Source of the DNA: Succinivibrio dextrinosolvens
GTDB taxonomy: Bacteria > Pseudomonadota > Gammaproteobacteria > Enterobacterales > Succinivibrionaceae
Assembly (NCBI RefSeq): GCF_011065405.1
Contig: NZ_CP047056.1
Location: 2,564,747-2,628,746, forward strand
Reading direction: 5' to 3'
Length of the DNA stretch: 64,000 nucleotides
Shown here: one piece after another, positions 56,571-64,000 of the stretch
How the letters are laid out: the number at the start of each line of letters is the position of its first letter
Numbering within the stretch: the first letter of the stretch is position 1
Position numbers and translations under genes: made by a program
The notes under the pieces: model-generated
The model's database searches: none
What the model was told of the DNA's origin: nothing
Seen by the model: only the letters and a program-made list of their open reading frames with translations

Positions 56571-56602
56571 AAAGACCCAACGTTTTTTAACGCTGGGCTT
56601 TA
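56571..56602 (+). terminator. Intrinsic terminator after tilS
   Basis: AAAGACCCAACG pairs with CGCTGGGCTTT around a T-rich loop (with one bulge), three bases after the stop. It closes the long cluster. Confidence 0.7.
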
Positions 56603-56897
56603 GGAAATATATTATGAAAAAGTCATCAGCCATGCCATAAAAACATCTAACTGATATTACTTAGAGCGGAGGTTTTAAGAAAAGTTCAAAAAAAATTAAA
56701 AAAAAATTAAAAAATATTTATCTGTATGATTTTATTATAAAAAAATAAAAATTTTTTTTATAATTTTCTCTTCTCACTATAATCCTTTTAATAATCTCTA
56801 CTTCATCACAAAATTATTGTGTTTTTTTTATTTAGCCCACCAAATCTTTCCCATAATAGATATATGACGGTATTGTTGGTGAGTTTTTTATGAAAAT
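56603..56897. other. Original upstream region of the first MglB-like gene
   Basis: The region is extremely AT-rich, with long A and T runs at 56690-56760. Its right end reads GTTGGTGAGTTTTTTATGAA (56873-56892). That is the ribosome site GGTGAG and the left copy of the target duplication TATGAAAAT (56889-56897) of the IS that follows. It was therefore the promoter and ribosome-site region of the gene now starting at 58731. CATAATAG near 56851 is a possible -10. Confidence 0.7.
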
Positions 56898-58729
56898 TAT
56901 GGCGTCAACACCATATGATGGCGCTCACATAGTTACAAATTTGTAATTTACAAAAATTAATGTAAATTAATCAGTTAGTTAACCTACTGATTTTGTTCTT
57001 TCAAAATGTGATTCACGGATCAAACTTAATGTTGAATAATTAATATCCTTTCCCTGTAATTGTAACGGATACGAAAGAATAAAAATGACTTCAACTGACC
57101 AGAATGCTTTTGACAATACTATTAACGATGCTTCCTTTCTTCAGAGAATTGTTGAGCTGAATTTAACTGATCCTCGAGCACAGGATCGCATTATCTATCC
57201 TCTGAGTGTCATATGCTCTATAGTTATTTTAGCCAGAATATGTAACTGTAATGACGCAAGAGAACAGAGACTGTTTTGGTTAGAAAAGCTGCCTTGGCTT
57301 AAAGAAAGTTTCTATGGTTTGGATGATGACGTTCCATCAGAGCAGACCTTAAGAAGAGTAGTAAGCATTCTTAATACTAATGAAACGGTAAACTTCCTAA
57401 CAAACTACTTTGCCAATCATAGAGAACTCTCAGAGAAACCATTGGGTTCAGTACCCTTAAAAGAAAGAGAGGTAATAGCAGCAGATGGACAGAATATCAA
57501 TGCAACAAGATCAAGCAAGAACGGTAATGATGCACGAAAAGATTCTGGCATCGACATCGTTAGTCTGCATTCCTCAACCTACGGAATTACTCTCTCCCAG
57601 AGAACTGTAGACAAGAAAAATCATGAGGCAGAAGTAATTCTGGATATGATTAAAGCTCTGAATCTGAGAAATGCAATCCTCACCTGGGATGCCATAAATA
57701 CCAGACCATATACTGTAAAGGCTGTGGTTGATGCCAATGCCGACTTTCTGGTTTGTCTGAAAGACAATCAGGGTAATCTGATAGATGACGTAAAAACCGG
57801 ATTTCAATTCTACGATATGGATAAATATCCAGGGGAATCTGTTTCATCTACCATGGTCTTTGAGGCTCATGGCAGAAAGGAAGGCAAAGAGATTGCAATT
57901 CTTGATGCCAAGTACGCCCTCTCTAAGGAAATGCGCAAAAAGTGGCCTGATGTCAATTCTGTGATAAGAGTAAGAACCACAAGAATTTACAAAAACTCTA
58001 ATACCATAGTTGAGAATGAAGACAGATTCTATATCAGCTCTCTGGTTATAGATGGACTGGATAAGGAATTTGCCGATACCATGCTTAAAATCATTCTCCA
58101 GAGATGGAAGGTTGAATCAATGCACTGGGTACTGGATGTGGTCTTTGAGCAGGATCAGCTGCCATTAAGGAATAGAGACTATATAAACAACAGCACAATC
58201 TACACCAAAATGGCATTCAATATTCTTAGCTACATCAGGGACAATATTCCTTACCACTACAATAAACCATGGTCTTTCAAGACACTGAGAATGCTTGCAC
58301 AGAAAGATGATTATGGATTCAAGTTCATGAAAGCATTCTTTACCAGGGATATGTCAGAGCTTGAGAACGATGAAGGTCTCATCGGCATTGTCTACAAAGA
58401 GGCTGAGCCAACAGGCAATGACATTCCTGACAATCTAAAAGAAACCGGTTTTGAGGCCAGTATCAATGATGATACGCCACTTGGTAAGTTTGCTAGAGGA
58501 AGACATAAAATCAAGGCTAAACGAACTTAGATTTAATCCTTTGAATCATATTTTGAAAGAACAAAGCCAAAGTTAGTGAATAACCTTGGCACTTTGTCGT
58601 GCCTGACTATAAAACAGGGCTTTTGACAAAGATTTGTAAATTTGTAAATTGGCACAATTACCTGCCGATTTGGTTGAAAATCAGGCTTCAACAGATTTGA
58701 GATAATGATCTGATCGTGTTGGCGCCATA
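56898..58729 (+). mobile_element. Complete ISAs1-family insertion sequence with 9-bp target duplication
   Basis: Terminal inverted repeats TATGGCGTCAACAC (56898-56911) and, at 58716-58729, the complement of TATGGCGCCAACAC differ at one position. Direct repeats TATGAAAAT flank them at 56889-56897 and 58730-58738. A second, inner inverted repeat of 24 bp with one mismatch (TTTGTTCTTTCAAAATGTGA start) lies at 56992-57015 and 58542-58565. The element is 1832 bp with one intact transposase. It is inserted at the start codon of an MglB-like gene. Confidence 0.93.
57085..58530 (+). CDS. ISAs1-family DDE transposase, intact
   Basis: The 481-residue transposase has the ISAs1 layout: an N-terminal SVICSIVILARICNCNDAREQ region, the first aspartate in VIAADGQNINATRSS, a central CLKDNQGNL block, and the catalytic glutamate in RWKVESMHWVLDVVFEQDQ. 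The ATG follows an unremarkable AAAG-rich site. There are no stops or shifts, so the element may still move. Confidence 0.88.
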   Translation: MTSTDQNAFDNTINDASFLQRIVELNLTDPRAQDRIIYPLSVICSIVILARICNCNDAREQRLFWLEKLPWLKESFYGLDDDVPSEQTLRRVVSILNTNETVNFLTNYFANHRELSEKPLGSVPLKEREVIAADGQNINATRSSKNGNDARKDSGIDIVSLHSSTYGITLSQRTVDKKNHEAEVILDMIKALNLRNAILTWDAINTRPYTVKAVVDANADFLVCLKDNQGNLIDDVKTGFQFYDMDKYPGESVSSTMVFEAHGRKEGKEIAILDAKYALSKEMRKKWPDVNSVIRVRTTRIYKNSNTIVENEDRFYISSLVIDGLDKEFADTMLKIILQRWKVESMHWVLDVVFEQDQLPLRNRDYINNSTIYTKMAFNILSYIRDNIPYHYNKPWSFKTLRMLAQKDDYGFKFMKAFFTRDMSELENDEGLIGIVYKEAEPTGNDIPDNLKETGFEASINDDTPLGKFARGRHKIKAKRT

Positions 58730-58730
58730 T

Positions 58731-59747
58731 ATGAAAATCTTCCTTAAAGTCTTCGTTTGTCTTTTTCTGTTTTGTTCCTGTTCTGTATATGCGAAAGAGG
58801 AAATCAAGATCTTCTTTTATTCTATTGATTCAGGTTTTATGGACCATGTTCAATACACCATGAAGAAAATGACAAAACAGCGAGGATACAAGCTTAAGGT
58901 TTTTGATGGAAAGGGTGATGCAAAACGGCAGTATGAGCTGTTCAAGAGAAATGTTTCCATTGGAGACTTTGTTGTTATAAGTGTTAAAGATGAAAAATAT
59001 CTTCCTGAGATGATGGACTTAGCAGAGGCTCATGATGTAAAGGTTGTGCTTTTCGGTAACTCTCCTTCCGCTAATATTTCTCCTTCCTATGACAAAGCCT
59101 GGTATGTGGGCTTTGAAATGTTTGATTCTGCGCGAAAGCAGTATTCCATGATAAAAAAATATCTCAATGAATATCATGATTATGACAGGAATGGCAATGG
59201 TTCGCTGGATGTGATTTTCCTGCAAGGCCGGGATCAGGATTTTTCATCGAATGTTCGAACCAGGATTATTCTTGAGAGTCTTGAGAAGTATGGAGTTAAT
59301 CTGAATCCTATTTCATATAATTTTGATGATTATAGTTTCTCAGAAGCTTATGAGGATATAAAGAAACAGATTCATAAATATGGTATTGAAAATATCGAGA
59401 TGATTGTCGCAAATAATGATTCAATGGCTCTAGGTGCAATCAAAGCCCTAAATGAAATCAAATATAATCTGCCTTATTCTTTTTTTAGTGGACACAACCA
59501 TATTCCTGTGTTTGGAATAGACGGTATTGCTGAGGCTTTAAAGAGCGTTGAGGCCGGTATGCTTACCGGTACTACAATTGCCGATTATTCTGCTCTGACC
59601 AGAGTAATGATGATGATTTTTGAAACTAATGTTTACGACGATTTCCAGAAAGTTGTCTGGTATAAGGTTGATGGAAGAACTATTTTTATCCCATATAGAG
59701 CATTTTCAAAAATTAAAGTCTATAATGCACAGTCACTAAACGAATAG
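58731..59747 (+). CDS. MglB-like periplasmic sugar-binding protein, cut off from its ribosome site by an IS
   Basis: This is a periplasmic binding protein of the galactose/ribose (type I) fold. The 338-residue product has a signal peptide (KIFLKVFVCLFLFCSCSVYA) and an EF-hand-like calcium loop DYDRNGNGSLDV, as in MglB. It also has the hinge/ligand segments MIVANNDSMALGAIKAL and VFGIDGIAEALKSVEAG. The ATG lies inside the right target duplication of the ISAs1 element; its native ribosome site GGTGAG is now 1.8 kb upstream, on the far side. No good ribosome site precedes it now, so expression is probably reduced or lost. A near relative follows at 59766. No mglA/mglC transporter genes are present. 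Confidence 0.85.
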   Translation: MKIFLKVFVCLFLFCSCSVYAKEEIKIFFYSIDSGFMDHVQYTMKKMTKQRGYKLKVFDGKGDAKRQYELFKRNVSIGDFVVISVKDEKYLPEMMDLAEAHDVKVVLFGNSPSANISPSYDKAWYVGFEMFDSARKQYSMIKKYLNEYHDYDRNGNGSLDVIFLQGRDQDFSSNVRTRIILESLEKYGVNLNPISYNFDDYSFSEAYEDIKKQIHKYGIENIEMIVANNDSMALGAIKALNEIKYNLPYSFFSGHNHIPVFGIDGIAEALKSVEAGMLTGTTIADYSALTRVMMMIFETNVYDDFQKVVWYKVDGRTIFIPYRAFSKIKVYNAQSLNE

Positions 59748-59765
59748 CATATATATGGTTTTTTT

Positions 59766-60785
59766 ATGAGAAGAATCTTTCAGCTTGTACTGAGCTTTCT
59801 TTTTTTATTTCAGATTCAGAGCGTTATTGCATCTGATGATATTTATTCCTTTTATTATAATGGCGACTCTGATTTTATTCTCAGGTTCAATGCTAGTCTG
59901 AAGGCATATGCCAGGAACAGGGGGACCGAAATTGAATTCTTTGATGCAAAGAACAGTTCATCAATGCAGTTAAACCAGATTTATTCAAGTATTTCCTCTA
60001 AAGATTCTTTGATCATAAATCTTGTTGATCCAAAAATGGCATCTGAAATCATCTATCATGCAAAATCATACGGAAATCGTATTGTATTTTTCAATCGCAG
60101 ACCTTCTGATGAAGTCCTGAAGAAATATGGCAGTGCCTGGTATGTGGGTACCAATTCCTCTGCAGCAGGCAGATATCAGTTTGAGCTTATTCATGACTAT
60201 CTGAATGAAATCAAAGGCGTTGACAGAAATAAGGATGGAGTTCTTAATATCGTTATTCTGCAGGGCGAGATAGACCACACTGATACCAAAGGCAGAACCG
60301 AACAGATAAAAAAGATGTTGGATGAATCCAAAATTAAATACAGCATTGTTTCAGAAAACTATGACAACTGGGAAGCCTCCGCAGCTTTTGAGGATGTTAA
60401 GGCTCAGGTATCTAAGGTTGGTATCAAAAACATTGATATGATTATTGCCAACAACGATTCAATGGCAGTTGGGGCTGTAGATTATCTTAACACCATTGGC
60501 TACAATCTTGGCAGAGAGTATAAAGATAAGTCTAAATATATTCCTGTATTCGGAGTTGATGGTATTCCAAAGGCAACCGAATATATTAATCAGGATAAGA
60601 TGACCGGTACTGTTTTTGCTGACTTTACCGCACTTGCAAAGGTCTGTGTTGATATTTCTCTTGATGATTCCACTGACGATGCAGAGCTTACTCGTAAGCT
60701 CTGGTACAAGGTTACAGACAGAAATGTCTCAATTCCTTTTGTAAAATACGCAAGTTTCAAAAAATACGCCAAGAGATCTCGTTGA
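59766..60785 (+). CDS. MglB-like periplasmic sugar-binding protein, second copy
   Basis: This 339-residue paralogue of the preceding gene has a signal peptide (RRIFQLVLSFLFLFQIQSVIA), the calcium loop VDRNKDGVLN, NIDMIIANNDSMAVGAVDYL and VFGVDGIPKATEYINQ. It starts 18 bases after the first copy and shares its layout throughout, so the two arose by tandem duplication. It lacks transport partners in the window. It may serve chemotaxis or a sensor kinase, or supply a transporter encoded elsewhere. A strong terminator follows. Confidence 0.85.
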   Translation: MRRIFQLVLSFLFLFQIQSVIASDDIYSFYYNGDSDFILRFNASLKAYARNRGTEIEFFDAKNSSSMQLNQIYSSISSKDSLIINLVDPKMASEIIYHAKSYGNRIVFFNRRPSDEVLKKYGSAWYVGTNSSAAGRYQFELIHDYLNEIKGVDRNKDGVLNIVILQGEIDHTDTKGRTEQIKKMLDESKIKYSIVSENYDNWEASAAFEDVKAQVSKVGIKNIDMIIANNDSMAVGAVDYLNTIGYNLGREYKDKSKYIPVFGVDGIPKATEYINQDKMTGTVFADFTALAKVCVDISLDDSTDDAELTRKLWYKVTDRNVSIPFVKYASFKKYAKRSR

Positions 60786-60834
60786 GAGATTGTCTGACAG
60801 GTTAATTCTGTAAATTCTGATGAGATTTTAGAGG

Positions 60835-60875
60835 AAACTACAAAACCAGAGCGGTTTTGTAGTTTTTAGTTTTTT
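60835..60875 (+). terminator. Intrinsic terminator after the MglB-like pair
   Basis: AAACTACAAAACC pairs perfectly (13 bp) with GGTTTTGTAGTTT around AGAGC, then a T-run. Confidence 0.93.
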
Positions 60876-60900
60876 TGGGATTTTTTTGAGGATTGGTTTG

Positions 60901-61137
60901 TTAGACTTCCTGCATTACGCTTTTAATCAGTCCTAATGGGCTCTTGTCTTTGTATGAAATCTCATGAAGCTTATTTGAGTTCCTGGCGCTTATGAACTGA
61001 ACGGTCTGGTTCTCTGTATCCAGCTTGATTTCAATCTGTGAGCATGTAGCGATGCTGAAGATTTTGTTTAAAGGAGCCAGCATCTGCTTTATATCATTCA
61101 TTTGGTCTAATTTTACATTATCGATAAACTCTGACAT
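60901..61137 (-). CDS. Hypothetical small protein
   Basis: The product is 78 residues from ATG 61137, which has AGGA seven bases upstream; ATG 61158 would add seven residues. It is acidic and mixed alpha/beta (MLAPLNKIFSIATCSQIEIK, then TVQFISARNSNKLHEISYKD) with no signal or membrane segment. I do not recognise the family. The ribosome site and isolated position support a real gene moderately. Confidence 0.5.
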   Translation of the reverse strand: MSEFIDNVKLDQMNDIKQMLAPLNKIFSIATCSQIEIKLDTENQTVQFISARNSNKLHEISYKDKSPLGLIKSVMQEV

Positions 61138-61158
61138 TTTTTCATCCTGTGTATTCAT

Positions 61159-61611
61159 TCTTAGTTCGCTTAGTTATTTTTTTTTATCATTATTGTTCGA
61201 TTTTGTCGATTTAGCATAAACAGGGGATATTGTTCTCGAATTTTATGTCAAATCTTCTCGGAGCAAGAATTATATCAAAATAACTAGATAGTGATCACGT
61301 TATTTCTTTGTATAATAAAATATTTATATTATTTCTTTGAATTTAAATGATATTAAATTAACTATCGGATTTAATGACATTTTCTGAGTCGATGTCAGTT
61401 AAAGGTAAAGATCTGAAAATATTTATATCGGACTTTGGGAATTTTTTATTTGAAATAAAGAAAAAATACAGAAAATTAGAAAAATATAGTAAATAACGTG
61501 TCCTTTGTATAAAAAAGAAAATCTGCCAACACTTTATTTTTGATTTTCTTCATTCCATAACATAATCTTTAAATGTTATAACAACATAATATAAATATAA
61601 GGAGTTAATTT
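61159..61611. other. Intergenic region upstream of sodB
   Basis: No gene is supported. The last 60 bases hold ATAATATAAAT (about 61590), a likely -10 region, and AAGGAG before the sodB ATG. TAGTGATCACGTTA near 61291 contains a small palindrome (TGATCA). Fur or other sites cannot be called with confidence. Confidence 0.4.
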
Positions 61612-62190
61612 ATGGCCGATTTTACTTTACCACCTCTGCCTTATGCTAAGAATGCACTAGATGGATTTCTCTCTGAACAGACTCTTACCTTCCACCATGA
61701 TAAGCACTTAAATGCCTATGTTGAAACCACTAATAAGCTGAAGAAAGGCTCCTCATTTGAGAATGAATCAATTGAGACCATCATTAAAAAGGCTCAGCCA
61801 GGACCTCTGTTCAATAATGCAGCTCAGGTATTTAATCATACCTTCTACTTCAAGTGTCTGTGTGCCGAGAATAAGAAACCTTCAGCTAATCTTATGGTTT
61901 TAATAGAGAAGAGTTTCAATTCCTTTGACGAATTTTTAGATCTATTTAAATCCTCTGCTGTAGGTAACTTCGGATCAGGCTGGACATGGCTGTGCGCAAC
62001 AGACGGTGCGCTGGAGATTGTTAATACTTCAAATGCAGGTAATCCTTTGACAATGGGAAAGACTCCTATTTTATGCGTGGACGTGTGGGAGCATGCCTAT
62101 TATCTTGATTATCAGAACAGAAGGGCTGATTATCTTAAGGATTTTGTAAATCACATTGACTGGGATTTTGTCGAGTCCAATCTTCCTTAG
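61612..62190 (+). CDS. sodB: Superoxide dismutase [Fe]
   Basis: This is a cytoplasmic SOD that disproportionates superoxide. It is 192 residues with iron ligands in LTFHHDKHLNAYV, NHTFYFKCL, and DVWEHAYYLDYQNRRADYL (Asp and His), and GSGWTWLC. The overall pattern, with LPPLPYAKNALDGFLSEQTL at the start, is the SodB (Fe) type. AAGGAG precedes the ATG. It is followed by its own terminator. Confidence 0.97.
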   Translation: MADFTLPPLPYAKNALDGFLSEQTLTFHHDKHLNAYVETTNKLKKGSSFENESIETIIKKAQPGPLFNNAAQVFNHTFYFKCLCAENKKPSANLMVLIEKSFNSFDEFLDLFKSSAVGNFGSGWTWLCATDGALEIVNTSNAGNPLTMGKTPILCVDVWEHAYYLDYQNRRADYLKDFVNHIDWDFVESNLP

Positions 62191-62218
62191 TAATCTTATT
62201 GATAATACATAAAAAAAT

Positions 62219-62246
62219 ACCCAGTGATTTCAATATCACTGGGGTT
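62219..62246 (+). terminator. Intrinsic terminator after sodB
   Basis: CCCAGTGAT pairs perfectly with ATCACTGGG around TTCAAT, about 30 bases after the stop. Confidence 0.8.
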
Positions 62247-62409
62247 ATGTATTCGGGACATAAAAATGAAGAAAGCTGAAGAAATACTTTCTCCAAGTAA
62301 TATATTAGATTATCTCGCCTCAAAAAAGTTCATATTTTGTATAATTTTACATAAATTTTTCTTAACTCATTGAAAAATATAGATATTTAGTTTTAAATTT
62401 TGTTTAATA

Positions 62410-62593
62410 TTGAATAAGCGAATTAACCGCTTGCAATTTAACAAAAAATAAGTTAGCATATACTAACACGAGTTACCTAATACTAATGAAAACTTAGTAT
62501 AGCAAGCAAATGACTCGTTTGCATGTGTTCTAAATAAGGTGGTACATAACCTTTAAAGCGGTTTTGAGAATTTCTTGAAACCGCATTTTTTTT
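62410..62593 (+). ncRNA. Candidate structured small RNA with intrinsic terminator
   Basis: Five small stems follow each other: AAGCG/CGCTT (62416-62432), GTTAG/CTAAC (62452-62467), TACTAA/TTAGTA (62481-62499), GCAAA/TTTGC (62506-62522), and a terminator GCGGTTT/AAACCGC (62558-62584) followed by eight T. No rightward gene follows (the next gene is leftward), and sodB already has its own terminator. A free-standing transcript ending here is therefore the simplest reading. TATAAT at 62340-62345 could be its -10. AAGGTGGTAC at 62536 only superficially resembles a T-box. Confidence 0.45.
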
Positions 62594-62632
62594 GTAAAGT
62601 CCTCCTGTTTGCAGATTCTACTCTGTTACATC

Positions 62633-62672
62633 AAAAAAAAGACAAATCCCTTAAAGGAACTTTGTCTTTTCT
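62633..62672. terminator. Bidirectional terminator, mainly for the metY-like gene
   Basis: AAAAGACAAA (62637-62646) pairs perfectly with TTTGTCTTTT (62661-62670), with A and T runs outside. It lies 30 bases past the leftward metY-like stop. Confidence 0.85.
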
Positions 62673-62702
62673 GTTAACTACATATTTGAGACTTAATCTT
62701 TT

Positions 62703-64000
62703 CTAGGAGGCCTGCTGCAGATTGTTATCCTGTTCACTGCGATTTATCAGATCTTCCTGTACTGCTTTGAATGCGTTATCAAGATCTTCAATAATGTCAT
62801 CTATATTCTCGGTTCCAACTGACAGACGAATTGTGCTCTGGAAGATTCCCTGATCAGCAAGTTCATTCTCTGACAGCTGTGAGTGAGTTGTGGTGGCAGG
62901 ATGGATCACCAGACTCTTAACATCTGCAACGTTGGCAAGCAGAGAGAATATCTTTAATGAATCTATAAATTTGTGTGCTTCTCTCTGTCCTCCCTTGATA
63001 TCGAAGGTGAAGATTGAACCTCCGCCATTAGGGAAGTAACGGTTGTACAGATCATGCTGAGGATGCTCCTCTAATGAAGGGTGATTAATACGTTTTACCA
63101 GAGGATGATTCTTTAAGAATTCAATAACTTTCTGGGTGTTCTGTACATGACGCTCAATACGTAATGATAAGGTCTCTACCCCCTGAAGCAGCAGGAAGGC
63201 ATTGAAAGGAGAGATTGTTGCTCCGGTATCACGTAATAGGATTGCTCTTAAGTAAACAGCAAAAGCTGCTGGACCAACTGCGTCCACAAAGGAGATCCCA
63301 TGGTAGCTTGGGTTGCTTTTGGCAATATGTGGAAATTTATCGCTGGCTAGCCAGTCGAATTTGCCTGAGTCTACAATCACTCCTCCCAATGTTGTTCCAT
63401 GTCCGCCGATGAACTTAGTTGCAGAGTGAACAACGATATCTGCACCGTGTTCAATTGACCTTAATAGGAATGGGGTTGCAAAAGTGTTATCAACTACCAG
63501 TGGGATTTTATTCTGGTGAGCAAGCTCTGAAAGTGTATCAATATCAGGAATATCTGAATTCGGATTCCCCAGAGTTTCAATGTAGATGGCACGGGTGTTT
63601 TCTTTTATTGCATCCTTAACTTCCTGAGAATTGTGAATATCAACAAAGGTTGTGGTAATACCGTACAGAGGAAGAGTATGTGCTAACAGATTATAGGAGC
63701 CGCCGTAGATGGATTTCTGGGCCACAATGTGACCGCCATTTGCCCCTAAAGCCTGAATTACGTATGAAATTGCAGCCGCACCTGAGGCAACTGCCAAAGC
63801 TGCTACACCGCCTTCCAGGGCAGCCAATCTCTTTTCTAGTACATCCTGAGTGGAATTTGTCAGTCTTCCGTATATATTACCTGCGTCTCTAAGACCGAAT
63901 CTGTCTGCAGCGTGTTTTGAGTCATGGAATACATAGGAAGTAGTCTGGTAGATAGGAACTGCTCTGGAATCGGTAGCCTTGTCTGCTTCTTCCTGACCAA
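62703..64000 (-). CDS. metY: O-acetylhomoserine sulfhydrylase-type PLP enzyme (5' end outside window)
   Basis: This PLP enzyme of the Cys/Met metabolism family makes homocysteine from O-acetylhomoserine and sulfide. About 432 residues are visible. The frame is still open at 64000 (GQEEADKATDSRAVPIYQTT, then SYVFHD), so only the first few residues are missing. The PLP lysine is in VVHSATKFIGGHGTTLGG; other motifs are NIYGRLTNSTQDVLEKRLAA, SIYGGSYNLLAHTLP, and VDNTFATPFLLR. NSTQDVLE and YGGSYNL favour MetY over MetB/MetC. The C-terminus ends in a short polar tail. Confidence 0.92.
   Translation of the reverse strand, partial: GQEEADKATDSRAVPIYQTTSYVFHDSKHAADRFGLRDAGNIYGRLTNSTQDVLEKRLAALEGGVAALAVASGAAAISYVIQALGANGGHIVAQKSIYGGSYNLLAHTLPLYGITTTFVDIHNSQEVKDAIKENTRAIYIETLGNPNSDIPDIDTLSELAHQNKIPLVVDNTFATPFLLRSIEHGADIVVHSATKFIGGHGTTLGGVIVDSGKFDWLASDKFPHIAKSNPSYHGISFVDAVGPAAFAVYLRAILLRDTGATISPFNAFLLLQGVETLSLRIERHVQNTQKVIEFLKNHPLVKRINHPSLEEHPQHDLYNRYFPNGGGSIFTFDIKGGQREAHKFIDSLKIFSLLANVADVKSLVIHPATTTHSQLSENELADQGIFQSTIRLSVGTENIDDIIEDLDNAFKAVQEDLINRSEQDNNLQQAS

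Noticed and set aside
62536-62593. T-box-like AAGGTGGTAC followed by a terminator
   Set aside because: No rightward gene lies downstream to be controlled, and the specifier and stem I architecture is not visible. Kept as a candidate small RNA instead.
1-64000. CRISPR arrays
   Set aside because: No array of regularly spaced direct repeats was seen; the only repeated units are IS ends, duplicated gene leaders and hairpins.
1-64000. tRNA and rRNA genes
   Set aside because: No cloverleaf with GGTTCGA-type T-arm and matching acceptor stem, nor rRNA-like sequence, was recognised on either strand.

Overview
This 64 kb window is AT-rich chromosomal DNA from a Gram-negative gammaproteobacterium. The core genes are a complete Na+-NQR operon, glnD-map, and the rpsB-to-accA/tilS envelope and translation cluster, in an order close to that of E. 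coli. Several features suggest a host-associated, largely anaerobic relative of the Succinivibrionaceae (Aeromonadales): the density of mobile DNA, multiple AAA-ATPase/PD-(D/E)XK genes, an O-acetylhomoserine sulfhydrylase-type enzyme and an iron superoxide dismutase. The family-level placement is inference; the gammaproteobacterial placement is secure.

Layout. 0-9 kb: an IS66 remnant, then a region that looks like type III secretion (T3SS) cargo. It holds an LcrH/SycD-like TPR chaperone followed by a protein with a long hydrophobic stretch (the pair is split by an IS), and a CesT-like chaperone directly upstream of an 807-residue candidate effector. 9-12 kb: transposase debris, including a complete but frameshifted IS4-superfamily element. 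12.2-18.1 kb: nqrABCDEF. 18.4-20.7 kb: two unrecognised genes sharing a 65-bp upstream element, possibly co-regulated with the T3SS-like genes. 20.9-21.8 kb: a decayed tyrosine recombinase and two small membrane proteins. 22-26 kb: a tandem duplication of an AAA-ATPase/nuclease-like gene with its promoter. 26-32 kb: an IS200 tnpA fragment, a large lipoprotein, a third AAA/nuclease gene and a TnpB element with clear end hairpins. 32-39.3 kb: glnD and map, then a fourth AAA/nuclease gene, an MBL-fold hydrolase and sfsA inserted between map and rpsB. 39.6-56.6 kb: rpsB-tsf-pyrH-frr-uppS-cdsA-dxr-rseP-bamA-skp-lpxD-fabZ-lpxA-lpxB-rnhB-accA-tilS. 56.9-60.8 kb: an ISAs1-type element inserted exactly at the start codon of the first of two tandem MglB-like periplasmic binding proteins. 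60.9-64 kb: a small hypothetical gene, sodB, a candidate structured small RNA, and a metY-like gene running off the end.

How it works together. The core cluster joins translation (rpsB, tsf, frr), pyrimidine supply (pyrH), isoprenoid and phospholipid precursors (dxr, uppS, cdsA), outer-membrane assembly (bamA, skp, rseP), lipid A synthesis (lpxD, fabZ, lpxA, lpxB) and fatty-acid initiation (accA). NQR supplies a sodium-motive force. The accessory material falls into chaperone/effector-like genes, repeated AAA-ATPase/PD-(D/E)XK genes, and several insertion sequences. For two elements the target duplications can be read clearly and show which genes were hit; a third has a likely pair.
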